NCBI RefSeq assembly: GCF_900108305.1 | Contig: NZ_FNUX01000003.1 | Coordinates: 62,001-126,000 of the forward strand | Length of the DNA stretch: 64,000 nucleotides | Direction: 5' to 3' | Origin: Nitrosomonas ureae | Lineage (GTDB): Bacteria; Pseudomonadota; Gammaproteobacteria; Burkholderiales; Nitrosomonadaceae | Shown: in pieces, positions 29,832 to 38,559 of the stretch | Layout of the letters: each line of letters begins with the position of its first letter | Position numbering within the stretch: the stretch's first letter is position 1 | Made by a program: the position numbers and the translations under genes | The notes under the pieces: model-generated | Seen by the model: only the letters and a program-made list of their open reading frames with translations | What the model was told of the DNA's origin: nothing | Databases searched by the model: none

Positions 29832-29941
29832 CCCAACAAATTGTTAAAGAGCGATGCTAAAACACTATTGGTTGTGTTCTAGCAATCCAATCTCTTCATA
29901 CTGAAATACTATAACTTTAAACCCACGGCTTCAGTCAGTAT
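29832..29941 (-). promoter_or_regulatory. CRISPR leader
   Basis: A 110-bp AT-rich gap between the cas2 stop and the first (newest) repeat. This is the canonical leader position in type I-E loci, where new spacers are added. A convincing -35/-10 pair is not obvious; the array may also be reached by read-through from the cas operon. A boxA-like element lies at its array-proximal end. I could not find a good IHF site by eye. Confidence 0.75.
29841..29852 (-). promoter_or_regulatory. boxA-like antitermination element in the CRISPR leader
   Basis: On the minus strand this reads GCTCTTTAACAA, which matches the rRNA-operon boxA (TGCTCTTTAACAA in E. coli) at all 12 positions. It ends 10 nt before the first repeat, on the strand from which the array is transcribed. 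boxA recruits NusB/NusE, which protects long untranslated RNAs from Rho. boxA elements upstream of CRISPR arrays have been reported in other bacteria, so function here is a well-founded inference. Confidence 0.7.
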
Positions 29942-30217
29942 TTATTTTTCAATTACTAATTGCAAACCAGAAATTTCGGTAAGATTGCGCTTGGTATCAC
30001 CTACACCGCATATTTCATAACCAGGCGTCTCTGGAATACGCCGAAAAATCATCAAACCGCTTTCAAGCGGGCAGTGGCGGTGCAAATAATCCACTACTTT
30101 TTTAGCAACCGCATCTTTTACTCCTGAAATAAACACGTTGGGACGTGGCTCAATAAACCAGAGTTTCATTCGCCCGCGCACAGCAGGCGGTAAATCATTG
30201 GCTATCACAACGAGCAT
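29942..30217 (-). CDS. cas2: CRISPR-associated endoribonuclease/integration subunit Cas2, type I-E
   Basis: 91 residues, matching the short type I-E Cas2 (Cas2e). It opens with the first beta strand MLVVIANDLPPAVRGRMKLW, followed by EPRPNVFISGV and a C-terminal ISGLQLVIEK. Two Cas2 copies bridge two Cas1 dimers in the spacer-integration complex. Its start overlaps the cas1 end by 23 bp, and the leader follows its stop, so it closes the cas operon. Confidence 0.95.
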   Translation of the reverse strand: MLVVIANDLPPAVRGRMKLWFIEPRPNVFISGVKDAVAKKVVDYLHRHCPLESGLMIFRRIPETPGYEICGVGDTKRNLTEISGLQLVIEK

Positions 30218-31094
30218 TTTTCACTCCCAATATGGACTCAATGTCTTGGCCTATCTTACCCAGCAAATCCGTCTCAATGACACGCTGACGAAAAGCATCA
30301 GATACTTTGTGCTTGTTGTAGCGTCCGGCCATCTCAAGTGTCAGAGAAAAAGCCAAGTCGATACAAAGATATTCTTTGTATAGATCAGCCAAGTCGTATA
30401 CAAATGGCAATGGACTTCCGGAATGAATAAAGCCAATATGTGGTGAATAACCCATACTATGCACAGCGGAACTTAAAATACCGTAAAGCGCAGCATTACT
30501 GGCCGTAAGCACTTGGTTAGTGATATCTCCCAGCTCAAATTTGCCTGGTGTAAAACTACGACCTTTCCAACCTACACCGTATTCTTTCCCCTTTTGTTCA
30601 TATAAAGCACGGACACGGTAGCCTTCCATACCCATCATTTCTTTTAAAGACTTGCCCATCAAATCTGCTTCGGGGAAACGTCTGGCGAACATTCGTCGCG
30701 CAACTTCTACTGATTTTTTCGGATCAGTAGAAAGCTTGATTTGCTCGCGCATATTACGAGTATCTGCTGTTGGTGTTTGCCCGTTGGCATAAAACAGCAA
30801 ACTGTCTTCTCCCACCCAACACACGTTGCAATTGGATTGCGCAATAACTTTGACCGCTTCGTGAGTAATGCTGGTGCCTGGACCCAATAGTAAACAATTG
30901 ACAGTGGCAATGGGTAAACGCACGACATTGGCTTCACAGTCTATCCATTTAATACTGGAATCATCGATTTCCAGCCGCCCGCGTTCAAGGTAGATAAATG
31001 GATATTTGTCTTTGACCTGCGGCAAACTGTCACGGGTAACCTTGATGAGCAAACGGCTAGATGGCGGCTTTGATAACGTAGCTTCATCGGGCAT
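30195..31094 (-). CDS. cas1: CRISPR-associated integrase Cas1, type I-E
   Basis: A 299-residue Cas1, the metal-dependent integrase that inserts spacers at the leader end. The ligands sit in the expected blocks: Glu in MMGMEGYRVRALY, His in SPHIGFIHSGSPLPF, and acidic residues in VYDLADLYKEY. The length is typical of subtype I-E. It overlaps cas5 by 11 bp upstream and cas2 by 23 bp downstream, indicating coupled translation. All catalytic positions I can check are present, so adaptation should work. Confidence 0.96.
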   Translation of the reverse strand: MPDEATLSKPPSSRLLIKVTRDSLPQVKDKYPFIYLERGRLEIDDSSIKWIDCEANVVRLPIATVNCLLLGPGTSITHEAVKVIAQSNCNVCWVGEDSLLFYANGQTPTADTRNMREQIKLSTDPKKSVEVARRMFARRFPEADLMGKSLKEMMGMEGYRVRALYEQKGKEYGVGWKGRSFTPGKFELGDITNQVLTASNAALYGILSSAVHSMGYSPHIGFIHSGSPLPFVYDLADLYKEYLCIDLAFSLTLEMAGRYNKHKVSDAFRQRVIETDLLGKIGQDIESILGVKNARCDSQ

Positions 31095-31815
31095 AAATCA
31101 AACTCACTTGACGATCCCGGTATCGCTTATCTGCACCGAATTGCACAGGAACGTCATTAATGGTAAAAATTTCATCTGCCTCGCCATCATCAAGCGCGCC
31201 ATGCACCACTCGAAAATCCTCGATGCGTTGTTTTTCCATTGCAATTAACCCTGCCTGTTCTATAGCGGCAGCTTCATTATCAAAGGTTCCGCGATAGATA
31301 AAATCGGTTGGCACACAATTTTTACGTCCGAGATAAATATCCCAGGCAGGATTTTGCAGGGCTTGCGCGATGGCTTCTGCTTTATCAGTGGGCACGCCAA
31401 GCACCACAGCAAAAACGGCGTCTTGCAAATAATAGCGATAGGTCATTTTGGTACCTCCCCCCACCGCCTTTTTGCCTTCGCTAGTTTTTGGGATAAGCAA
31501 ACTCGTCCACGGATCCTGATCGTCATAGCCGCTGCCAACCATATGGAAATCACGCAACAGAGGTTCTCGATCTTGCTTGATAACGCCATTTGCTGTTTGT
31601 TTACCGCGCACAAAGGAAATCACCGTTTGATCGAGTGTAGCAAACTCAGCCAGGAACTCCCGCTGCTCACCGCCAGCACCTAACGCTGAACACAGCAAAC
31701 CCAGCACCCCCGACTTGGTAGGAAAAATTTGCGTATCGCGCCGTCCAAATTTGGAATCAAAACCCCAGGACTGCAATGGGGCCTCAAACCATAATAATAA
31801 ATAAATGTTACTCAT
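31084..31815 (-). CDS. cas5e: Cascade subunit Cas5e (CasD)
   Basis: 243 residues. The N-terminal ferredoxin-like segment is diagnostic of Cas5: YLLLWFEAPLQSWG, then FGRRDTQIFPTKSGVLGLL. The C-terminal part has DRQVSLIYAR. Cas5e binds the 5' handle of the crRNA in Cascade. It starts 11 bp after cas7e ends and overlaps cas1. Confidence 0.95.
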   Translation of the reverse strand: MSNIYLLLWFEAPLQSWGFDSKFGRRDTQIFPTKSGVLGLLCSALGAGGEQREFLAEFATLDQTVISFVRGKQTANGVIKQDREPLLRDFHMVGSGYDDQDPWTSLLIPKTSEGKKAVGGGTKMTYRYYLQDAVFAVVLGVPTDKAEAIAQALQNPAWDIYLGRKNCVPTDFIYRGTFDNEAAAIEQAGLIAMEKQRIEDFRVVHGALDDGEADEIFTINDVPVQFGADKRYRDRQVSLIYAR

Positions 31816-31826
31816 CTACCTTATCC

Positions 31827-32870
31827 TCAAGCGCACCCGGCGGCATGCTGTCTAAGTGCAGCGATTAAAGTGTCAATATTGAAACTATCATCCTGCCCGT
31901 AGGTATATTCCGCTTGCTTTCCGAACAGACTGCCATGCAGTTTTTCTTGTCTGGTTAAATAGCCCGTCATAGCCTCTATGCTGGGTTGGATAAAACCGCC
32001 GTCTTTAGCCTTAATTGCTGTTTCGAATGGCACTTGCAGGCGCTGGCCTTTTCGCACCAGTACCTTGGCAAATTCCCAAGGCGATGCGCCCGATTGAGTG
32101 GTTTGCCGCGCAGTCGGTATCGCCACAAACAAGGCTTTGGTAAAGTTTTCAATTGCATCCGGCAAGTTTTGCCCCATCAGGGTTTGACACAGTTGCCCCA
32201 AATCCAGGCACACATAACGATAATAAGTGGCGGAGTTGAATTCCAAGCTGCCCATGTGGGCAGAACCGGGTTCGGTAGCAAGATCATCCAGGGCGGTGAA
32301 AAATTCAACTTCGTTACTGACTTTGTGCGTAGAAATCGCATGAGAGAATGACGCGGCAGCTTCGACATTCAATTCAGCCGCTTGTGCAACCATACGGCCA
32401 AAGAATGCAATATCGACGCCATCAACAGCCGGATTTAAAACCTTTTTCGCCACTTTATGAGCATCTTTGTCTTTGAGTTTTTTGGCATCGAAACCTTGCT
32501 CTCTGGCATATTCGGCAAAAGCCTTGGCCTCTGTCATGGTAAAAAACAGCAACGTGTCTTTACTCAAATAGGTGGCGAGCATTTCACCGCAAGCATTGGC
32601 CTGCTCATTGGTCGCACCTGAATCAACACAAGCTTGTGCAATGGTGCTGGCAACATGCTTGGTACGCACGCCTAGTTTTGCTCCAAAATCGTGCATCGCC
32701 ATCCGCACTGGACGCTTCCACGCCTGCGAACTGACCCGGGCGCGTTGCACACCACCAATCATGGCAGTTTTTGGCGCACCGACATCGTCTCGATTGAGGC
32801 AAGTAACAGGGAAGGATTGCAGGATATGAAATTCGATGCGTATATTTTTGAATGGATTATTAATGGTCAT
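31827..32870 (-). CDS. cas7e: Cascade backbone subunit Cas7e (CasC)
   Basis: About 347 residues. The start at 32870 is supported by AAAGG 7 nt upstream; the frame extends 14 codons further without support. Family features are IEFHILQSFPVTCLNRDD, GVQRARVSSQAWKRPVR (RNA-binding, RAMP-type), and FFGRMVAQ. Six Cas7e copies coat the crRNA in Cascade. It lies between cas6e and cas5e. Confidence 0.95.
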   Translation of the reverse strand: MTINNPFKNIRIEFHILQSFPVTCLNRDDVGAPKTAMIGGVQRARVSSQAWKRPVRMAMHDFGAKLGVRTKHVASTIAQACVDSGATNEQANACGEMLATYLSKDTLLFFTMTEAKAFAEYAREQGFDAKKLKDKDAHKVAKKVLNPAVDGVDIAFFGRMVAQAAELNVEAAASFSHAISTHKVSNEVEFFTALDDLATEPGSAHMGSLEFNSATYYRYVCLDLGQLCQTLMGQNLPDAIENFTKALFVAIPTARQTTQSGASPWEFAKVLVRKGQRLQVPFETAIKAKDGGFIQPSIEAMTGYLTRQEKLHGSLFGKQAEYTYGQDDSFNIDTLIAALRQHAAGCA

Positions 32871-32926
32871 TTGATTACCTTTCAAGTGAATAGGATTGGG
32901 GTTTAACGTCAAACAAGAGTTAGATG

Positions 32927-33565
32927 TTAGATAGCGGTTAAAGGTACGATTTGCAGCAACCCGAAGCCAAATGCCCGGCCTCGTCCTATGCCGTGGAGAA
33001 AACTCAGGATAAAACGCTCCCGATCGATGACTGTCAGTTCTCCTTGAAGCGTAGCGCTACCATGCGTAATGGTTTTTCCCATCTTCTCAAAAACTTGCAC
33101 GCTGATCTTATGGGTTTGCAGATTTCTAGGGTTCACACTAAACCCCCAGGATTTTGGTGCACGTTCCTTAAACCATTGCTCGATACCTTCGCGACCACGG
33201 ATCGGCACGATTTTGCCCGTTTGCTTATCACGCTTGCCGGGATTCAGGGTGATTTCAAAGGCGTAGCGTTTGTGGGCCAGAAAATCCGAATGAATGGACT
33301 TGGTTTGTACTTCGCCAAATTGCGGCGTTTGATGCGGTTTGCGATTGGATAACATCAGAATTTGCCGGGTATTAAAATCACCGCTTTTATCCGCATAAGT
33401 AATACCGCTGGCGATACTGGTTTGTTTTTCAGCATCGGTACGCACATCCTCAAACAAGCCATACACGACTTTATGCAAGGCATAAGCATCCTTGATATTC
33501 AGGATTTTCATGTCAGCACGGCTTAAGCGCAGCACACTGGCATAAGCCAATATATCTTCACTCAT
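32927..33565 (-). CDS. cas6e: CRISPR RNA endonuclease Cas6e (CasE)
   Basis: About 212 residues from the ATG at 33565, which overlaps the cse2 stop by 8 bp; the frame upstream lies within cse2. The double-ferredoxin RAMP features are visible: LRLSRADMKILNIKDAYALH, with the likely catalytic His in DAYALHKVVYGLF, and the glycine-rich loop GIGRGRAFGFGLLQI near the C-terminus. It cleaves pre-crRNA at the base of the repeat hairpin and stays in Cascade. In E. coli this gene follows cas5; here it precedes cas7. Confidence 0.95.
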   Translation of the reverse strand: MSEDILAYASVLRLSRADMKILNIKDAYALHKVVYGLFEDVRTDAEKQTSIASGITYADKSGDFNTRQILMLSNRKPHQTPQFGEVQTKSIHSDFLAHKRYAFEITLNPGKRDKQTGKIVPIRGREGIEQWFKERAPKSWGFSVNPRNLQTHKISVQVFEKMGKTITHGSATLQGELTVIDRERFILSFLHGIGRGRAFGFGLLQIVPLTAI

Positions 33566-34106
33566 CCTTACCCTCCACTGCCGGTTTACCGTAAAAATCC
33601 TGCGCCCAGCTTGCCTTGATGCGAGACTGGCTATCGTTATGGCCAAACCACAGCAAATCATTAAGCAAACCGGCGTAGTCCAGAGCAATATTGCTCTTGG
33701 CTTCGATCAAGCTAAACAACGGACGTAAAATACGACAGACCTCAGGTACGGAATCACAGGCTAACAAACGGCGTAACTTGGCTTTGGCCTGATCGCTGGC
33801 ATTGCCGTCCTCGTAACAATTTGCAATCGCTCGTCCGATTCTGACAGTGCCATTTTTCTCGGTTTTTGTCCGGGCAATGGCGGCACCAATCGCCGCATAG
33901 GGTAAACGTTGATTTTCATATTCCAAGTCTACTTTGAAGCCTGCTAATACCTCCCAGCTTTGATATTCAGTGGCGGGATTGTCAGCGCGTTTAAGCGCTG
34001 CCCTTAAACCATTATCAGCCTGGCAGCGGTTAATGATGTAATCCACAAATGCAAGGCTTTTATTGTGAGGCGAATCATTTTTTTGTGTCTGCACCTTGGT
34101 ATCCAT
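33558..34106 (-). CDS. cse2: Cascade small subunit Cse2 (CasB)
   Basis: A 182-residue all-helical protein with the Cse2 pattern: FVDYIINRCQADNGLRAALK, QSWEVLAGF, LPYAAIGAAIAR, KLRRLLACDSVPEVCRILRP and LLNDLLWFGH. Two copies form the belly of Cascade that stabilises the R-loop. It begins 2 bp after the cse1 stop and overlaps cas6e. Confidence 0.93.
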   Translation of the reverse strand: MDTKVQTQKNDSPHNKSLAFVDYIINRCQADNGLRAALKRADNPATEYQSWEVLAGFKVDLEYENQRLPYAAIGAAIARTKTEKNGTVRIGRAIANCYEDGNASDQAKAKLRRLLACDSVPEVCRILRPLFSLIEAKSNIALDYAGLLNDLLWFGHNDSQSRIKASWAQDFYGKPAVEGKDE

Positions 34107-34108
34107 AC

Positions 34109-35611
34109 TTATGCCGCCTCCTGGGTGGGTTTCTTAAGATATTTTCTTAGATCAGGACGATTCTTTGCCCAGGCATCAAGCTGACGCGCGGTATCCTTTG
34201 AGCAACAGGTATCGTAAGCTTTGTCGACAAACCGGGCAAAAACCGGACGCATGGCAAGGACTTGCTCCGCGTTATCACAAATGTTAACCAACTCTTGGAA
34301 GCGCCGTTCGCATAGTTGCCAGAAAAGGTTACTGGCCAATGCCGCCTGTTCTTTGGTTTCCATGTTCTGGCTTTTGAAATAATTGAAGGTTGCGCCATAA
34401 ACGGTTTTTGAAAGCTTATCCAACTCGTCCATTTCAAGTTGCAGATTGGCAAACCAAACCTCACCCAACATATCGCTTCTAAGCTGAATTATCGATTCAA
34501 CAAAATCATCGGAACCTGATACATATTGCTCACCCGCGTTGCTACTAACCCGTAGACCGCCCGACCAAATACCAATAACGTGTATTTGCCGGATGGCACG
34601 GTCCATGTTCCATCGCAGTTGATAACAGTCAAATCCTTTATTGCTTGTTTGCGAAAAAAAGCTCAGTAATGCTGTCAACAGTCGCCAAGGACGTTTATCA
34701 GGATCGGACCAGATAGCTTTTGGGTCTTTCGCAGAAGAATCTATGGATATACTGGGATCAATACCTCCCTCTTTATAGCCCGGATGCGCAATACCTTCGG
34801 AGTAATGCAAGCCATTTTCTGTCAATAAGCAAAAGCGCGAAAGTGGAATCAGCCGCCCCATAATGCTGGATTTCAATGCTTCGGCAACTGCACAGCTTTC
34901 ACCTGCGGGCATCTGCTCCCAAGGTGCTGCTCCCATTCCTTGGGGAAATATCGCCAAACCGGAAATTTTCTGCCTGGTAAATAAATTAAGCCACAAAGTT
35001 TCTTGCAAAGAGTTGCCCTGCAAGAAATTATGTAAAAACCCCAAAAAACCAATGGATGCACTAGGTTTGCCCGTAGACGGCTTGCCTTTGTCGTTAAACT
35101 TACCTTGATAACCGGGTGAAAGAATAACTGAATTATCAGTTTTCTTGCCACCCAAGCCAAAACCCATCAACTGCACAATCAACAAGGACTTGTCTGCATC
35201 AGATAAGCTTTTTTCTATGTGGGATTGAGTAAGTACAGTCGTATTGCCAGTGGAAATTTCAGGCAGCACCACACCATAATTTTGCACAGCAGCAGCTTTG
35301 ATGGCTGGCATTTGCAAAAACGGTTTTTCACCATACAAATAAAACCGGTCATGCCAGCGCTCGAGATATTCCAAGCTTTTCTTCACCATCCCCTCCGCAC
35401 CCAATTTAGCCCAATCGCTATCATCTTCAGGCGTATACGCGGCCTGGGCAATGGCTAATAGCAGTTTTATTAAAGCGATTTTTTGCACTGGGTTACCACC
35501 TAATGCGCGATAGTCTGAATGGTCAAATAACTGCTTTAAACTGACTCGCCCTACATCGACAATTGGAATCCAGGGCTCATCAATCAGGTTAAAACGGTTT
35601 TCTACAATCAT
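34109..35611 (-). CDS. cse1: Cascade large subunit Cse1 (CasA/Cas8e)
   Basis: 500 residues, of typical length. The start RFNLIDEPWIPIVDVGR is the classic Cse1 N-terminus, followed by FYLYGEKPFLQMP, GFLHNFLQGNSLQETLWLNL and SFFSQTSNKGFDCYQLRWNM. Cse1 reads the PAM and recruits Cas3. Since the spacer-side signature here points to a pyrimidine PAM end rather than the E. coli AAG, the recognition loops of this protein deserve comparison. It lies 8 bp downstream of cas3. Confidence 0.94.
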   Translation of the reverse strand: MIVENRFNLIDEPWIPIVDVGRVSLKQLFDHSDYRALGGNPVQKIALIKLLLAIAQAAYTPEDDSDWAKLGAEGMVKKSLEYLERWHDRFYLYGEKPFLQMPAIKAAAVQNYGVVLPEISTGNTTVLTQSHIEKSLSDADKSLLIVQLMGFGLGGKKTDNSVILSPGYQGKFNDKGKPSTGKPSASIGFLGFLHNFLQGNSLQETLWLNLFTRQKISGLAIFPQGMGAAPWEQMPAGESCAVAEALKSSIMGRLIPLSRFCLLTENGLHYSEGIAHPGYKEGGIDPSISIDSSAKDPKAIWSDPDKRPWRLLTALLSFFSQTSNKGFDCYQLRWNMDRAIRQIHVIGIWSGGLRVSSNAGEQYVSGSDDFVESIIQLRSDMLGEVWFANLQLEMDELDKLSKTVYGATFNYFKSQNMETKEQAALASNLFWQLCERRFQELVNICDNAEQVLAMRPVFARFVDKAYDTCCSKDTARQLDAWAKNRPDLRKYLKKPTQEAA

Positions 35612-35619
35612 ATTTTTCC

Positions 35620-38187
35620 TTATTTTTTTCTGGCTTGATAACCAATCAACGCATCATAGCTAATGTCATAACTATCATTGACCACGCTGTTATCCAGTGA
35701 CTTAACTGCTCCACTTTCATCGACCAGTGCCACTCGCAGCATGACACTTTCTTCATATTCAGGCTTACCCAGATAGAAGTAATCACCGAGCCAGTGGATT
35801 TGGGTTTTGCTAACCGCCTTAGGTGCAAGATAATCGGTAACTTTTAATGTGTTTTGCATGAGCGTTGCACTGATCTCACACCATTGTTTGCGCGACAAGG
35901 AACGGCCATTATAGGGAACCCATTTTTTTTCATCGCTGAGAAAAGTAACCCAAATCCCTGGCTTTTTCTGATCATGTTGACAAGAACGAATCAGTAGCAC
36001 TTCGGTCGATTCCAGCTCGCTGTGACGGGTTTGCGCCTTTTCTTCGGGTAATGTCGTGCCGCCTTGCGATATTCCCAACAATGCCAGTCGTTCGAGTTTG
36101 TCCCGCATAATCTCCACTTGATACAGATACTTGGCCATTTGCTCACTCTCGTTTTGTGCGGCGTAGGTCGCTTCAATCAATTCACGAATCTGGTCGGGCA
36201 AACGAACTTGGGTGATACCCTGCCAAACCGTCAGACTGCGGCAAAGCACGTAAGGCGCATAAACCTTCGCCGTTGCCCCAAAGACTAGTTCAGGAGAGTC
36301 GATGGCGGCTGCCAAATCTGGTGAAATTATCCAAGCTTCGCGCCGGGCTGTTTGCGGACGCGGGGTCTTTTCATGCCGCCATAAACGTCCCAACCTTTGC
36401 AGGAGCATATCGGTAGGGGCGATACGGGAAACCAGAAAATCCGCATCAATATCCAGAGATTGTTCGAGTACCTGAGTTCCAACGAGAATTCGCCCTTGCT
36501 GTGCACGAGTCTCAACACCATCTTTACCAAAAAATGTTACCCAAGTATTTTCATTGGTTGTCCGGTTGGTTTTAGTAAAACGCGAATGCAACAGGCCGCA
36601 CGCCACGCCGATTTCTCTGGCACGATCAGCAAGTTTTTGGTAAAGCACTTGCGCTTCGTTTACGGTGTTCTCTATCCACAGTACCTGCTGACCTTCCGCA
36701 GCCCGGTGCAAAACTTCTTCAAGGGCAGTGGTTTCTGGTTGATGAACAATGGCTACTGAAACATCAGAAATCAATCCAGCTGAAACTTCTGCAAGCTCTC
36801 CTGTATTAGGCTGAGCTGTAATTAAAGGATATGCGGTGGAAATTGGCGCGATACCGAGCAATTTAGCCCGCCGTTCCTGGGTAAGCGTGGCACTCAGGAT
36901 AATAACTGTGCAATGTAATTGACGTAGCGCCTTAACCAGTGCATCTAAAATCGTACCCGTAAAACTGTCATAAGAATGAACTTCGTCCAGTATCACCACC
37001 TTGCCCGCCAAGCCGAAGGTACGGACAAAACCATGCTTGACATTCATGACCGCCATCAAAGCCTGATCGACCGTGCCCACTGCAAAAGGCGCCAAAACAC
37101 CGCGCTTACCCTGGGCAAACCACGCCCCGCCAGGATTGCCTTCTTCACCCATTTCAAACTGTTTCAACCAAGCATTACTGTGGACGAGCAAGGCCTTATG
37201 AGGTGATTTATCATCCAGGATTCGAGTTAAGAATGTATTAACCCGCTCGTGAATTTTGTCAGAAGTGAGCTGGGTGGGTAGCGCAAAATAAATGCCTGTG
37301 GTTAGCTTCTTAGATAGCAATTGATAAGCCGCATAGAGCGCAGCTTCGGTTTTTCCCAGCCCCATCGGCGCTTCGAGCACATACACGCCAGATTGATTCG
37401 CCGCCTCAATCAGCTTGGTTTGAGTATCTTTCGGATCAAAATCAAATACATTGCGAAAGCTTAATCCAACCCTCAACTGTGGCTGAACGAATCCAGCCGA
37501 ATCCAATGCCTGCTCAATTCTTGACTGCCACTCGCCATCAGGGTCTTCAAACAGCGGGCCGGAGCCAATCCAATCGGAAACCGTGGTAAGTCCGGCAAGT
37601 ACACGCGCCTGTAACGCGTCTTTCACAATGGGAAAATCGACACCCAGAGCTTGTTTGAGTTGCGCTAGTAATTCGATACGTTGTGCTTGCCATGCTTGTC
37701 CGCCAAACACCTCACTAGTCGCTTGATGCGTAGACAAATTTGGTGAAAATCCATGATGCTGGCCTAGAATCTCCGGAATATACTTCCCGATATTTTGAGC
37801 ATCTGCCGTAGCCTGACTAACACCGCCATGTCCTCCCCAACATTTCTCGGCATCAGCATTAAACTTAAACGCGCTCAGTCTTAAACGGATAGCTTCATCG
37901 TTTTGAGAAAGTGCGGCATAAATTTTCTTTTGAAAAGCCGGACTAACCTTTCCAATATCATGAGCAGCAGCAATTAATTCGGCACCGGCGGGAAACAATT
38001 CCGCACGCAGCCATTCAGGCATACGCCTTATCAGTGCACGCGCCACTTCACCAACAATCTGACAGTGACTAAATACCAGCCGCCCAGGCAGTATAAGGTT
38101 GCTACGCGTTTTACGCGATTTAGCCAAGCATTGATTCAAAGTCAAAAGTGATGAATCAGGCGATTTCTGTATATGGCGTCCAAGCAT
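35620..38187 (-). CDS. cas3: CRISPR-associated helicase-nuclease Cas3 (HD + SF2)
   Basis: 855 residues. The N-terminal HD nuclease contains AAHDIGKVSPAFQKKI (about 75-90), GGHGGVS and GQHHGFSPN. The SF2 helicase follows with Walker A APMGLGKTEAALYAAY, Walker B-type VVILDEVHSYDSF, motif III ILSATLT and motif VI LLQRLGRLWRH. A conserved C-terminal domain closes the protein. It degrades foreign DNA marked by Cascade. It is first in the operon; the ~130 bp upstream should hold the operon promoter. All catalytic motifs appear intact. Confidence 0.96.
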   Translation of the reverse strand: MLGRHIQKSPDSSLLTLNQCLAKSRKTRSNLILPGRLVFSHCQIVGEVARALIRRMPEWLRAELFPAGAELIAAAHDIGKVSPAFQKKIYAALSQNDEAIRLRLSAFKFNADAEKCWGGHGGVSQATADAQNIGKYIPEILGQHHGFSPNLSTHQATSEVFGGQAWQAQRIELLAQLKQALGVDFPIVKDALQARVLAGLTTVSDWIGSGPLFEDPDGEWQSRIEQALDSAGFVQPQLRVGLSFRNVFDFDPKDTQTKLIEAANQSGVYVLEAPMGLGKTEAALYAAYQLLSKKLTTGIYFALPTQLTSDKIHERVNTFLTRILDDKSPHKALLVHSNAWLKQFEMGEEGNPGGAWFAQGKRGVLAPFAVGTVDQALMAVMNVKHGFVRTFGLAGKVVILDEVHSYDSFTGTILDALVKALRQLHCTVIILSATLTQERRAKLLGIAPISTAYPLITAQPNTGELAEVSAGLISDVSVAIVHQPETTALEEVLHRAAEGQQVLWIENTVNEAQVLYQKLADRAREIGVACGLLHSRFTKTNRTTNENTWVTFFGKDGVETRAQQGRILVGTQVLEQSLDIDADFLVSRIAPTDMLLQRLGRLWRHEKTPRPQTARREAWIISPDLAAAIDSPELVFGATAKVYAPYVLCRSLTVWQGITQVRLPDQIRELIEATYAAQNESEQMAKYLYQVEIMRDKLERLALLGISQGGTTLPEEKAQTRHSELESTEVLLIRSCQHDQKKPGIWVTFLSDEKKWVPYNGRSLSRKQWCEISATLMQNTLKVTDYLAPKAVSKTQIHWLGDYFYLGKPEYEESVMLRVALVDESGAVKSLDNSVVNDSYDISYDALIGYQARKK

Positions 38188-38232
38188 CTATCTATTTACC
38201 CCGTATCAAAGGTTTAACCATATCCTATTTAT

Positions 38233-38282
38233 CGCCAGCACAATTACGCAGTGGTACTATGCAAATCTACTCGCTACTTAAA
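38233..38282. repeat. diverged ~50-bp repeat, copy 2
   Basis: Direct-repeat partner of 25662-25711, located in the cas3 upstream region. Shared blocks are GCCAGCACAATT, ACGCAG and TATGCAAATCT. Confidence 0.55.
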
Positions 38283-38319
38283 TCAATGAGCCCCATTTTT
38301 AACAACATACCTCATCATT

Positions 38320-38559
38320 CTAACGCTCCGTCTTATCCTGCGGCACCGGATCAAAACCACCCGGATTCCAGGGATGGCACCGCGAAATGCGCTTGATCGC
38401 AAGCCAGCCGCCACGCAAAACACCATGAAGCTCCAGCGCTTCAATGGTGTAATTGGAACACGTCGGATAAAAGCGGCAACTTTGCCCCAATAATGCGCTG
38501 ATCACGATTTGATAAAATTTAATGACCCCAATCAGGACTCGCCGGAAAAACGCACCCAT
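38320..38559 (-). CDS. yidD: membrane protein insertion efficiency factor YidD
   Basis: 79 residues from the ATG at 38559, preceded by a perfect AGGAGG. It carries the full YidD signature: amphipathic start [32 protein letters not shown], and the cysteine-containing [14 protein letters not shown]. YidD assists YidC-dependent membrane insertion. Normally it lies in rpmH-rnpA-yidD-yidC; none of those partners is here, so this is a relocated or second copy. Confidence 0.93.
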   Translation of the reverse strand: MGAFFRRVLIGVIKFYQIVISALLGQSCRFYPTCSNYTIEALELHGVLRGGWLAIKRISRCHPWNPGGFDPVPQDKTER

